From an uncultured Anaerococcus sp. (GTDB lineage Bacteria; Bacillota; Clostridia; Tissierellales; Peptoniphilaceae): 64,000 bases of DNA. The DNA is taken from contig CALUCE010000001.1 in NCBI GenBank assembly GCA_943914475.1, positions 124,001 through 188,000 of the forward strand, written 5' to 3'. Shown here in pieces: positions 35,526 through 43,791 of this stretch. A program made the position numbers and the translations under genes. Each line of letters starts with the position of its first letter. Position 1 is the first letter of the stretch. A model generated the notes under the pieces. That model was given only the letters and a program-made list of their open reading frames with translations, was not told the origin of the DNA and did not search any database.

Positions 35526-35541
35526 GATAGGTATAAATAGT
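35500..35541 (+). promoter_or_regulatory. Structured ribosome-binding region: distant SD plus hairpin before ispH-S1
   Basis: GGAGG (35500-35504) is 37 nt before the ATG at 35542, far too distant for use. Between them TATA-G-CCTATC (35507-35517) can pair with GATAGGTATA (35526-35535), a 10-bp stem with one bulged G and an 8-nt loop. Folding would place GGAGG 8 nt from the ATG, the ideal spacing. The only other candidate, GGATAGG at 35525-35531, is poor and would be in the stem. Confidence 0.5.
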
Positions 35542-37620
35542 ATGAAAGTTATTGTAGCAGAAAACTCTGGATTTTGTGGAGGAGTAAGAAGATCTGTAGA
35601 TCTTGCAGAAAAATCTCTAAATAATGAGGGAAATCATTACTGCTTGGGAGAGATTGTTCATAACCCTACACAAGTCAAGATGTTAGAAGATAAGGGCATG
35701 AAGACCATAGATATAGATGACTTGGCTAATATCCATGATTCTTCGGTTGTAGTTAGAGCCCATGGAATAGATCAAGAGACAAAAAATAAGATAGTTGAAA
35801 ACAATAACCAATTGATAGATGCTACCTGCCCTGTACTTACAAATATATATAAGAAAATTCAAGAAAAAGAAAAAGAGGGTTATAGGATTGTAATAGTTGG
35901 AGATAGGAATCATCCTGAAATAAAAGCTATGGCATCTTACACAAAAGATGGTATAATACTAATAGATGAGTCTGAAGCAAAAAATATTACAAATCAGTCA
36001 AAACTTTATGTTGTAAGTCAAACAACAAACAGAATTGATTTTTTTGAGAATATTGCTCATGAATTAGAGAAGACAAATGATGATGTAGTAATAGAAAACA
36101 CAATCTGCAACGCTACGAAAATCAGGCAAGAGTCTTGTGTGAAGCTTTCAAAACAAGTAGATTGTATGATTGTAGTCGGTGGTTTTAATAGTTCGAATAC
36201 CAATAAGCTTTATCAAATAGCACAAAAGCATTGTAATAATGTTCTAAGAATTGAAACTGTTAAAGATCTACCTTTGCAAAAGCTCACTAATTTTAATATA
36301 ATAGGGGTAATCGCTGGTGCATCCACGCCAGATACGGTTATCGAGGAGGTAGTAAGTAGGATGGAAGATTTAACAAATGAAGAATTTATGAACAGCATTG
36401 AAGATAGTATGAAGAAAATTTATCCTAGAGATGTTGTTACAGGAACAATTATTGATGTAAAAGATGATGAAGTTTTCGTTGATATTCAATACAGAGCTGA
36501 CGGTATTGTTAAACTTGATGAAATGACAGAAGAAGAAGCTCAAGATCCAAAAGAAAACTTTAACGTTGGAGACGAAGTAGACGTTTATGTTATCAAGCTT
36601 GACGATGGTGAAGGCAATGTTTCTTTATCAACAAGAAGAGTTGAAGGTGTTAAAAACTGGAAAGTTCTTCTAGAAAAATATGAAAATGATGAAACTGTTG
36701 AAGGGGAAATCACAGGATACAACAAGGGTGGTTTAACTGTAAAAGTTCTTGGTATCAATGGATTTATCCCAGCAAGCCATATAGCAACATATTTCGTTAA
36801 AAACTTCAAAAAGTTTGTTGGAGAAACTTGGGAACTTAAAATCATCAGCATTGATGAAAGAAAGAATAGACTTGTTTTATCTAGAAAAGAAATTCTTGAA
36901 AGCCTATTAGAAGAACAATGGGAAGATCTAGAAGAAGGTGAAGTAGTAACAGGTAAAGTTGCTAGACTAACTGATTTTGGTGCTTTCGTTGAAATTGGAA
37001 ACCTAGATGGTTTACTTCACGTTTCAGACATTTCTTGGAACAGAGTAGAACATCCAGCAGATGTTTTAAATGTTGGAGATGAAATTGAAGTTAAAATCCT
37101 TAAACTTAACAAGGAAAGAAATAGAATTTCTCTAGGAAGAAAACAACTTTTAGATAAACCATTTGACAGCTTTGTAAAAGAACACGAAGTTGGAGATGTT
37201 GTTAAGGGTAAAGTAGTTAATCTACTAGACTTTGGTGCTTTTGTAGAAGTAGCTGAAGGAGTAGAAGGTTTGGTACACGTTTCTGAAATTTCTTGGGAAC
37301 ACGTAGAAAAACCATCTGATGAACTTAATGTTGGAGATGAAATAGAAGTTAAGATTATCTCTATCGACAAGGACGAAGAAAAAATCGGCTTAAGCATCAA
37401 AGCTTTAACAGAACAACCAGAAAGACCTGAAAGAAAAGTAAGAAAACAAAATAACGATGAATCAAGAAGAGCTAACAGAGCTAACAGAAAAGCAGAAAGA
37501 AAAGCTAACGAAGATTCATTCGGTGATGAAGATCTAAACAACAATATCGGATTTGCTATAGAAGAAATGTTATCTGGAATTACAATCGAAGATGACGAAG
37601 ATTCTAGCGACGAAGAATAA
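35542..37620 (+). CDS. ispH: Fused HMBPP reductase (IspH) and ribosomal protein S1
   Basis: Bifunctional-looking protein of 692 residues. Residues 1-285 are IspH, the last MEP-pathway enzyme; it makes IPP and DMAPP with a [4Fe-4S] cluster held by Cys12 (SGFCGGVRR), Cys96 (DATCPVL) and Cys189 (NTICNAT); TTNR precedes the last. Residues about 290-645 carry four S1 RNA-binding domains (starts near GTIIDVKDDEVFVDIQ, EGEITGYNKGG, TGKVARLTDFGAFVEI, KGKVVNLLDFGAFVEV). A charged tail of about 50 residues follows. This fusion is known from clostridia. It implies the MEP route for isoprenoids. Confidence 0.96.
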   Translation: MKVIVAENSGFCGGVRRSVDLAEKSLNNEGNHYCLGEIVHNPTQVKMLEDKGMKTIDIDDLANIHDSSVVVRAHGIDQETKNKIVENNNQLIDATCPVLTNIYKKIQEKEKEGYRIVIVGDRNHPEIKAMASYTKDGIILIDESEAKNITNQSKLYVVSQTTNRIDFFENIAHELEKTNDDVVIENTICNATKIRQESCVKLSKQVDCMIVVGGFNSSNTNKLYQIAQKHCNNVLRIETVKDLPLQKLTNFNIIGVIAGASTPDTVIEEVVSRMEDLTNEEFMNSIEDSMKKIYPRDVVTGTIIDVKDDEVFVDIQYRADGIVKLDEMTEEEAQDPKENFNVGDEVDVYVIKLDDGEGNVSLSTRRVEGVKNWKVLLEKYENDETVEGEITGYNKGGLTVKVLGINGFIPASHIATYFVKNFKKFVGETWELKIISIDERKNRLVLSRKEILESLLEEQWEDLEEGEVVTGKVARLTDFGAFVEIGNLDGLLHVSDISWNRVEHPADVLNVGDEIEVKILKLNKERNRISLGRKQLLDKPFDSFVKEHEVGDVVKGKVVNLLDFGAFVEVAEGVEGLVHVSEISWEHVEKPSDELNVGDEIEVKIISIDKDEEKIGLSIKALTEQPERPERKVRKQNNDESRRANRANRKAERKANEDSFGDEDLNNNIGFAIEEMLSGITIEDDEDSSDEE

Positions 37621-37638
37621 ATTTAGACTTTAACAAAG

Positions 37639-37678
37639 AGGGACTGTTGCGATAGTATTTGCAGCAGACCCTTTTTTT
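37639..37678 (+). terminator. Terminator after ispH-S1
   Basis: AGGG-A-CTGTTGC (37639-37650) pairs with GCAGCAG-A-CCCT (37661-37672), one A-A mismatch and one G-T pair, followed by TTTTTTT. miaB starts 28 nt beyond the stem, so the transcript for miaB may arise by read-through or a further promoter. Confidence 0.85.
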
Positions 37679-37699
37679 CTGCCAAGGAGTAAAGATTTT

Positions 37700-39061
37700 A
37701 TGAATTTAAAAGCTATAGAAAAATATAAGGATTATTTTAAAGGAAAAACCTATAATGTTACAACCTTTGGGTGTCAGATGAACGAGCATGATTCTGAACG
37801 TATATCCTATTTACTAGAAGACCTGGGCTATACCCATACAGACCAAAGGGAAGAGGCTGACTTTATATTATTTAATACCTGCCTGGTTAGGGAAAATGCA
37901 GAGCTAAAATTAGTTGGACAAGTATCTAGCCTTAAAAAGCTAAAAGAAGAACACCCAGAAAAGATAATAGCAGTCTCAGGTTGTATGATGCAAACAAGTA
38001 CTGCCAGAGAAATGATTGAAAAAAATCATAAGGAAGTAGATATAATATTTGGAACTAAAAACATTAACTCTCTACAAGATTTAATCTTTAAGTATCTAGA
38101 AACAGGAGAAAGAGTTGTAGATGTATCTACTGATGATGTTAAAGATGACTTTGTAAAATACAATAGCAAAAACGACTTCCAAGCCTATGTAAATATTATG
38201 AGAGGTTGCGATAACTTCTGTGCTTATTGTATAGTTCCGCAAGCCAGAGGTAGGGAAGAATCAAGAAGGCCTTCTCATATAATAGAGGAAGTAGAATATT
38301 TGGTAAAAGAAGGATATAAGGAAATAACCCTACTGGGACAAAATGTAAACTCTTATGGAAATAAGTCTGATTTTAATGTTAGCTTCCCAGAACTTTTAGA
38401 TAGGATTGCTTCCATAGAAGGACTAGAAAGACTTAGGTTTACCACAAGTCACCCTAAAGATTTATCAAAAGACTTAGTAAAGGTTATGAAAAAGCATGAT
38501 AATATCTGTAAGTACTTTCACCTTCCCCTACAAAGCGGGTCTGATAAGGTCTTACATGATATGAATAGGCGCTATACCAAAGAGGCCTATATTAAAAAAG
38601 CAAAAATGCTTAAAGAAGAAATACCAGGCATAGCACTATCTACAGATATAATTGTAGGATTTCCTACAGAAACCGAAGAAGACTTCCAAGATACCTTGGA
38701 TGTTTGTAGAGAAGTTGGCTTTGATTATGCCTTTACCTTTATTTATTCACCAAGACCAAAGACTAAGGCTTATGAGCTACAAACCATAGACCCAGATATA
38801 GTTCAAGACAGGTTCCAAAGACTCTTGGATGAACTTTATCCAGGATTTTATGAGAAAAATAAGGAGTATGTAGGAAAGAGGGTAAAAGTACTATTAGAAT
38901 CTCCTAGTAAAAATGATCCAGAAGTTTTAACTGGTAGGACTGATACCTACAAACTTGTCCATGTTAAGGCAGATAAATCGCTTATTGGTCAAATTGTTGA
39001 AGTTGATATTAAAGAAAATACTTCCTTCACCATTACAGGAGATTTGGTTAAGGAAAACTAA
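37700..39061 (+). CDS. miaB: tRNA-2-methylthio-N6-dimethylallyladenosine synthase MiaB
   Basis: Radical SAM enzyme adding a methylthio group to i6A37 of tRNAs. The 453-residue product has the N-terminal UPF0004 domain with cluster Cys (TFGCQMNEHD, NTCLVR, SGCMMQ), the radical SAM motif in RGCDNFCAYCIVPQARGRE (CxxxCxxC), and a C-terminal TRAM domain (KRVKVLLESPS...). Length is standard. miaA is not in the window. Confidence 0.96.
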   Translation: MNLKAIEKYKDYFKGKTYNVTTFGCQMNEHDSERISYLLEDLGYTHTDQREEADFILFNTCLVRENAELKLVGQVSSLKKLKEEHPEKIIAVSGCMMQTSTAREMIEKNHKEVDIIFGTKNINSLQDLIFKYLETGERVVDVSTDDVKDDFVKYNSKNDFQAYVNIMRGCDNFCAYCIVPQARGREESRRPSHIIEEVEYLVKEGYKEITLLGQNVNSYGNKSDFNVSFPELLDRIASIEGLERLRFTTSHPKDLSKDLVKVMKKHDNICKYFHLPLQSGSDKVLHDMNRRYTKEAYIKKAKMLKEEIPGIALSTDIIVGFPTETEEDFQDTLDVCREVGFDYAFTFIYSPRPKTKAYELQTIDPDIVQDRFQRLLDELYPGFYEKNKEYVGKRVKVLLESPSKNDPEVLTGRTDTYKLVHVKADKSLIGQIVEVDIKENTSFTITGDLVKEN

Positions 39062-39111
39062 TTATGATATATTGTAAATTGAAAGTATATATTAAAATTA
39101 TTTCAATATAA

Positions 39112-39139
39112 TTGCATTTTAAAAAAATTCCAGTATTAT
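39112..39139 (+). promoter_or_regulatory. Promoter for the V-ATPase operon
   Basis: TTGCAT (39112-39117) and TATTAT (39134-39139) are separated by 16 nt, within an A+T-rich gap of 114 nt after miaB. The ntpC ATG is at 39176 after AAGGAG. Moderately supported; the region is so A+T-rich that chance matches are likely. Confidence 0.5.
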
Positions 39140-39175
39140 TATTTATGTAGTTTAGATGCAAAATAAGGAGTTAGT

Positions 39176-40150
39176 ATGAAAGCTTATGTGGTAAAAGCTA
39201 GAGCTAAACTTGGAAATTTGCCTAATCTAATGGATTATAAAAATTTAATAGATGAACAAGATTTTTCTAGAAAATTTGATAAGGTCAAAGAACTTCATCC
39301 TTCATTGAGAAAGATAAAGGATTTGGACCAAGTCGAAACAGAGCTGGAACTTGAGATGAGCCACACCATCAAGTCTTTATCATATTTTCTAAAAGATTAT
39401 GAGAAGGACTTCTTCGATAGGTATACATCAGCATATGAGATAAGGCTTATTCAAAATGTCATCCAAGGTATTATGAATGAGTCTTTAAATGATTCTATAT
39501 ACTTATTTAAGAATAATTCTTTCTCTAAGAATCTTGTGATTAAAAAAGATATGAAATTTGAAGATTTCGTAGGTAGTCTAAAAAACACCCGATATCATAG
39601 AACTTTAGTACCGTTTTTAAATAAAAATATGTCAAAAGATTCTATGATTTTTTTGATTTCAAATTCTTTGACAAAATTTTATTTTATAGATTTATTAGAT
39701 TATTCTTCCAAATTCCCAAAAAATCTAGCCAAAAAAATTCGTATTTTTATAGGCAAAGAGATTGACTTATATAATATCGAAATGCTGTACAGATTGATTT
39801 CATATTTTGACCTACCAGCCTATCAAATCTTTAACTACCTTATAGAAGGTGGGGACAAGCTAAAGGCTGACAAGTTAAAAAAGTTATCGAACATGACCAT
39901 TGACAAGTTTAAGGATGAGATAAAAGATACTCCTTATGGTCATATTTTTTCTGACTTTTTCGATTTTAATAAGGCTCTTATGGAAGAAAGATACAAAATT
40001 TATAAAGATCTGAGTAAAGAAGATAATATTTTGTTCTTAATTTATGCTGTAAATATGCTAGATATGACAGACAAAAATATTATCAGTATCCTTCATATGG
40101 ATAACAGCTTTACCAGAGATGAGCAAGAAAGCTTAATTGTAACGGGGTGA
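39176..40150 (+). CDS. ntpC: V-type ATP synthase subunit C (V0 d-like)
   Basis: Central socket linking the rotor shaft to the c-ring. The 324-residue product is helical, starts MKAYVVKARAKLGNLP, and has the repeated three-helix-bundle layout of the V0D/AC39 family with EIRLIQNVIQGI (about residue 87) and YEILN-free C-terminus NMLDMTDKNIIS. First gene of the operon, preceding subunit I, unlike the common order in which I and K come before it. No frame problems seen. Confidence 0.9.
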   Translation: MKAYVVKARAKLGNLPNLMDYKNLIDEQDFSRKFDKVKELHPSLRKIKDLDQVETELELEMSHTIKSLSYFLKDYEKDFFDRYTSAYEIRLIQNVIQGIMNESLNDSIYLFKNNSFSKNLVIKKDMKFEDFVGSLKNTRYHRTLVPFLNKNMSKDSMIFLISNSLTKFYFIDLLDYSSKFPKNLAKKIRIFIGKEIDLYNIEMLYRLISYFDLPAYQIFNYLIEGGDKLKADKLKKLSNMTIDKFKDEIKDTPYGHIFSDFFDFNKALMEERYKIYKDLSKEDNILFLIYAVNMLDMTDKNIISILHMDNSFTRDEQESLIVTG

Positions 40151-40154
40151 TGTA

Positions 40155-41030
40155 ATGGCAGTTGAAAAAATGAGGCTTGTAAACATCATGGGTAGACTAG
40201 GCTATATTGATGATTTCCTAGAGGATATTATCAAGATAGACGAGATAGATCAGGTTTCAGCACTGGTGGAAATCCAAAACAGAGACTTTTCTATTAAGGC
40301 TACAGAAGAAAATATAGATAGGATAGAAGACTTTAACGACTTAGAGTCATTTCCTAATTCCGATGATGAAATTATAAGCAAGTTAGAAGATATAGAAAAG
40401 AACTTTGTTACTGATGATTCTTCTGGTGGTAGGAGAATTGATAGGAAAGAAATTAACGAAGTCTATTCTAAACTTAGTGATTTAATAGCAAAGAAAGAAG
40501 AACTTGAAGCTAAAAAAGAAAAGCTTGAAAACTATGTTAAAAACTATGAAATCCTTAATAAGGAAGCCATAGACATAGAAAAAATCCAGAAACTAAAATA
40601 CTTTTCTTATAGGTTCGGTGAGGTAAGCAAGGAAGGTAGGTTTATTTTAAAGAATAACTATGAAAATATTCCTTCAACCATTATCCATCTTAATAGCGAT
40701 GGCTCAGATTCTAATGCTTACAAAGAATATATAGATGAAATTATTTCTATAGATGAATCTACAGTAGACCTTAGAGAGCAAACAGACAAAGTACTTAACA
40801 ATGAAAGAGAAAATGTCCATGATGTTTCAGTACGTATGGAAAAAGGCTATGACAAACGTACCAAAGATAAGGCCAAAGAAGTTTATGATTCTATAATTTC
40901 TGAAGCAGATCAAGAAGTTAAAGACATAGAAGATAAATTTGAAAAACAAAGTAGGAAGACTAAAGAAATCTATGATTCTAACAAGGATAAACTTGTAAAA
41001 GAATTTGTAGATAAGATAAGAGATATATAG
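40155..41030 (+). CDS. V-type ATP synthase subunit I, N-terminal half, with G/H-like coiled-coil tail
   Basis: 291 residues. Residues 1-180 match the soluble N-terminal part of subunit I (a): the MAVEKMRLVNIMG start, a coiled coil (about 100-135), and RFGEVSKEGRF (153-163) followed by the strand IPSTIIHL (172-179), where it stops resembling subunit I. Residues about 190-291 have no counterpart in I; from 225 on they look like the peripheral-stalk G/H (NtpF/AhaH) coil with AKEVYDSIISEADQEVKDIE and a final LVKEFVDKIRD. No separate G/H gene exists in this operon. Subunit I continues in the next gene, in another frame, so this is a split, not a single frameshift. The fusion reading is my inference. 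Confidence 0.8.
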   Translation: MAVEKMRLVNIMGRLGYIDDFLEDIIKIDEIDQVSALVEIQNRDFSIKATEENIDRIEDFNDLESFPNSDDEIISKLEDIEKNFVTDDSSGGRRIDRKEINEVYSKLSDLIAKKEELEAKKEKLENYVKNYEILNKEAIDIEKIQKLKYFSYRFGEVSKEGRFILKNNYENIPSTIIHLNSDGSDSNAYKEYIDEIISIDESTVDLREQTDKVLNNERENVHDVSVRMEKGYDKRTKDKAKEVYDSIISEADQEVKDIEDKFEKQSRKTKEIYDSNKDKLVKEFVDKIRDI

Positions 41031-41043
41031 AAAGAAGGAGAAG

Positions 41044-42474
41044 TTGAAGTTTTTAGAAAAACTTGGTTTTAAAGTCGGCGACGGCAAAAAAAGTAAGAAG
41101 AACGATTTAAATGAAAACTTCGGTAATGAAAACTATATATTGATTTACCCAAAATCAGTTGAAGATGAAGTAAACCGTTCTGTTAATTCTATGGGCTTTA
41201 TCGACAAGGAAATTCCCGATGACTTATCCTACGATAGTCTAGTCGAAGAGCTTAATCAAACAAACAAGGAACTAGAACTTTTAGACCAAGATTTAGACAA
41301 GGTAAGAGAAGACGACAAAGAAGTCTTGGATAATGTTTCATACACCCTAGATTACTATAAGAAGTCTTCAAAACTAAAAGACAAGATGGTCAAAGGTCAA
41401 AGATATTTTTACCTATCATCTTGGGTTCCAGAAACTAAAATAGACGAAGTAAGAAAATTAAAAGATAAATACGACGACACCTTAATATTGGAAAAAAAAG
41501 ACCATGAGGTAGGACTGGTACCTCCAACCAAACTTAAAAACAATAAATTCGTTAAGCCTTTTGAATTCCTAGTAAACATGTATGGAGCTCCAAACTATAA
41601 CGAAATTGATCCTACTGGATTTTTTGCCTTAACCTACATGCTTATATATGGAATGATGTTCGGTGATTTGGGTCAGGGCCTGGTCTTTGTTCTACTAAGC
41701 TACTTTGTTGGTAAGAAGAATAAGGTCTTTGGAAGCTTGATCAGAAGAATTGGTATTTCAGCTTGTATCTTTGGCGTCCTTTATGGATCAGTGTTTGGTA
41801 TAGAAACTTTAATACCAGAAATTTTGATTAAACCATTTGATAATATCATGACTGTCTTAGTTGCATCAGTTGCTTTTGGTATTATCCTCTTACTTATTTC
41901 CTATTGTCTAGGAATATATAATAAACTTGTAAAACAAAAAGATTTAGAAGAAGGATTTTTCGGCAAGGAAGGTTTTGCAGGCCTTATGATGATGGTTTCC
42001 TTTATCCTAATTATTTTAAATATAGTTGGTAAGGGAATATCTAGCATGGGACTTGCTGTAGGACTTTTAGTTCTTTCTATAGTAATGATGATTTTCAAAC
42101 AACCATTATCACGTTACCTTCTAAGAACCTATCCTTTATATGAAGCAGGAAAGGCTGACTACTATGTAGAAAGTTCTTTCTCAATAATTGAAGCCTTACT
42201 TTCAGTTTTCTCAAACCTTGTATCATTTACCAGGGTTGGGGCCTTTGCTATTAACCACGTTGGTTTGTACATGGCCTTTGAAGTAATAAGTGAACTTGTA
42301 GGTGGGGGGGTTGGAGGTCTAATAATTTTGATCTTAGGTAATATCGTAATTATTGGACTTGAAGGAATGATAGTCTTTATCCAAGGACTAAGACTTGAAT
42401 TTTATGAAATGTTTTCTAAGTATTACAAGGGTGATGGCTACAAATTTAGTCCAATCAGCCAAATTAAAGAATAA
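41044..42474 (+). CDS. ntpI: V-type ATP synthase subunit I, C-terminal half with membrane domain
   Basis: 476 residues. An opening segment (1-28, MKFLEKLGFKVGDGKKSKKN...) looks unrelated to the family; from about residue 31 (NYILIYPKSVEDEVNRSVNSMGF) the protein resumes subunit I where the preceding gene left off, through a coiled coil, YFYLSSWVPE, KNNKFVKPFEFLVNMYGAPNY and about seven membrane helices with the stator Arg in LVSFTRVGAFAINH. It starts with TTG at 41044 after AAGGAG, 13 nt downstream of the first half. Conducts ions past the c-ring. Together the matching parts of the two chains equal a normal subunit I. Confidence 0.9.
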   Translation: MKFLEKLGFKVGDGKKSKKNDLNENFGNENYILIYPKSVEDEVNRSVNSMGFIDKEIPDDLSYDSLVEELNQTNKELELLDQDLDKVREDDKEVLDNVSYTLDYYKKSSKLKDKMVKGQRYFYLSSWVPETKIDEVRKLKDKYDDTLILEKKDHEVGLVPPTKLKNNKFVKPFEFLVNMYGAPNYNEIDPTGFFALTYMLIYGMMFGDLGQGLVFVLLSYFVGKKNKVFGSLIRRIGISACIFGVLYGSVFGIETLIPEILIKPFDNIMTVLVASVAFGIILLLISYCLGIYNKLVKQKDLEEGFFGKEGFAGLMMMVSFILIILNIVGKGISSMGLAVGLLVLSIVMMIFKQPLSRYLLRTYPLYEAGKADYYVESSFSIIEALLSVFSNLVSFTRVGAFAINHVGLYMAFEVISELVGGGVGGLIILILGNIVIIGLEGMIVFIQGLRLEFYEMFSKYYKGDGYKFSPISQIKE

Positions 42475-42488
42475 TAAGGAGAAAAATA

Positions 42489-42929
42489 ATGATATTATAT
42501 ATAGCTTTGCTAGCTTTGGCAGTTGTTACAATTACAATATATTCAGGTTTATACCTATTAAAAAATAACGAAGATTCATCAAAAGCAAAAATCAAAAAAG
42601 CATTAAAAATAAACTTAACTACTTTTGTTCCTATAATGGTTATGATTATAGTTTTAATCCTACCTTTCTCATCAAAGGCAGCAGGTGCTGATGCTGCAGG
42701 AGCAGCTGCAAGTGCTGGTTCTGACGGGTTAAAATACATTGGTGCTGCTCTTTCAACAGGTCTTGCAGCCATTGGTACAGGATATGCAGTAGGTACAGTA
42801 GGTTCTGCAGCTCTTGGAGCTATTTCAGAAGATGCTTCTATCCTAGGTAGAACAATTATCTTCGTAGGACTTGCAGAAGGTATTGCAATCTTTGGTGTAA
42901 TCATTTCTATCATGATCCTCTACGCATAA
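42489..42929 (+). CDS. ntpK: V-type ATP synthase subunit K/C (proteolipid) with N-terminal hydrophobic extension
   Basis: 146 residues with four hydrophobic segments: two N-terminal helices (about 2-23 and 48-62), an Ala/Gly-rich stretch, then a single c-type hairpin (IGAALSTGLAAIGTGYAVGTVG and FVGLAEGIAIFGVIISIMIL). The ion-binding carboxylate is the Glu in LAEG. It differs from the duplicated four-helix NtpK of Enterococcus, where both hairpins are homologous; here the first pair is not. I do not assign Na+ or H+ specificity. GGAG precedes the ATG. Confidence 0.9.
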   Translation: MILYIALLALAVVTITIYSGLYLLKNNEDSSKAKIKKALKINLTTFVPIMVMIIVLILPFSSKAAGADAAGAAASAGSDGLKYIGAALSTGLAAIGTGYAVGTVGSAALGAISEDASILGRTIIFVGLAEGIAIFGVIISIMILYA

Positions 42930-42930
42930 A

Positions 42931-43167
42931 ATGAAAGCAAAAATCATTACAGATAATAACAGTTTGCTCCTAGGATTCAGACTGGGTGGTATAACAGGTG
43001 AGTTAATTACTGATAAAGATTTGCTTGCTGAAACTTTTTTACAAGTCTCCAAAGAAAAAGATTTGGCCTTGATAATTTTTACCAAGTCATCCTACGATCC
43101 TATAAAAGAGATAGTGGAAAATTTCAGGCAACATCATACTACTCCACTGATAGTAGTATTAGATTAA
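42931..43167 (+). CDS. ntpG: V-type ATP synthase subunit F, unusually short
   Basis: Central-stalk subunit at the shaft tip. Only 78 residues, versus about 100 in most bacterial F subunits. The Rossmann-like core is present (MKAKIITDNNSLLLGFRLGG, LALIIFTK, then TTPLIVVLD), but it stops right after the last strand, lacking the C-terminal helix. The subunit E ribosome site (GGAGGG) follows at once, so no missing piece is encoded. ATG lies 1 nt after the K stop with no visible ribosome site, suggesting coupled translation. Confidence 0.82.
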   Translation: MKAKIITDNNSLLLGFRLGGITGELITDKDLLAETFLQVSKEKDLALIIFTKSSYDPIKEIVENFRQHHTTPLIVVLD

Positions 43168-43179
43168 AATGGAGGGCTT

Positions 43180-43791
43180 ATGATAGATATTAGTTCTAAA
43201 CTTTCAAGCTTTAGAAAATTAGTTTGGGATGTTGAGAAAAGAAAGAGTGAAAAACAACTTTATGATTCAATAAATACATCGAGTGAAGTTTTAGACAAGA
43301 AAAAACAAGATTTAAAAGAAAACATGGACTCTTATATAGATAAGAGGAAAGTTTTTGCTACAACCAGAAAAAATGAAATTGTAGCAAGAAAAACAGAAGA
43401 AGAAAAATCTACCTTTAACGTATATAAGGAAGAGCTTTTAAAAGAAACTATAGAAGCTATAAAAAAAGATTTAATAGCTTATAGCAAGACTTCTGCATAT
43501 AAGGAAAAGTTAATGGTAGAAGTAGAAAAAGCTTACGATGATTTAAAAGAAAATTCAGATAAAGATTATATACTTCTGGTAAAAGAAGATGATTTAAATC
43601 TATTCCATGACTACCAAACAGAAGTTATGGATGATTCTAATCTTGGTGGTTTTATCTTTGAAGACACAGATAAAACCTACCAATATGACTTTACCTTGAA
43701 AAGAAAACTAGAAAATAAAAAATACCAAATAGGTAAAAAATTATATTCTCTTTTGGAAGGTGGTGAGATAAACAATGACACCAACAATTAA
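43180..43791 (+). CDS. ntpE: V-type ATP synthase subunit E (peripheral stalk)
   Basis: 203-residue stator stalk subunit that pairs with G/H. A long N-terminal helix (about 1-100, charged) leads to a C-terminal globular part with NLGGFIFEDTDKTYQYDFTLKRKLE, matching the family's final signature. GGAGGG precedes the ATG. Its usual partner gene is absent unless it is the tail fused to the first subunit I half. Confidence 0.9.
   Translation: MIDISSKLSSFRKLVWDVEKRKSEKQLYDSINTSSEVLDKKKQDLKENMDSYIDKRKVFATTRKNEIVARKTEEEKSTFNVYKEELLKETIEAIKKDLIAYSKTSAYKEKLMVEVEKAYDDLKENSDKDYILLVKEDDLNLFHDYQTEVMDDSNLGGFIFEDTDKTYQYDFTLKRKLENKKYQIGKKLYSLLEGGEINNDTNN

Noticed and set aside
37017..37544. 175-codon minus-strand open frame opposite the S1 domains
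   Set aside because: Ser/Leu-rich shadow of codon-biased gene; no independent support.
40155..42474. Simple sequencing frameshift in subunit I
   Set aside because: A single frameshift does not explain a 100-residue extra tail on one part and a 28-residue lead on the other, with a ribosome site between. It cannot be wholly excluded without reads.
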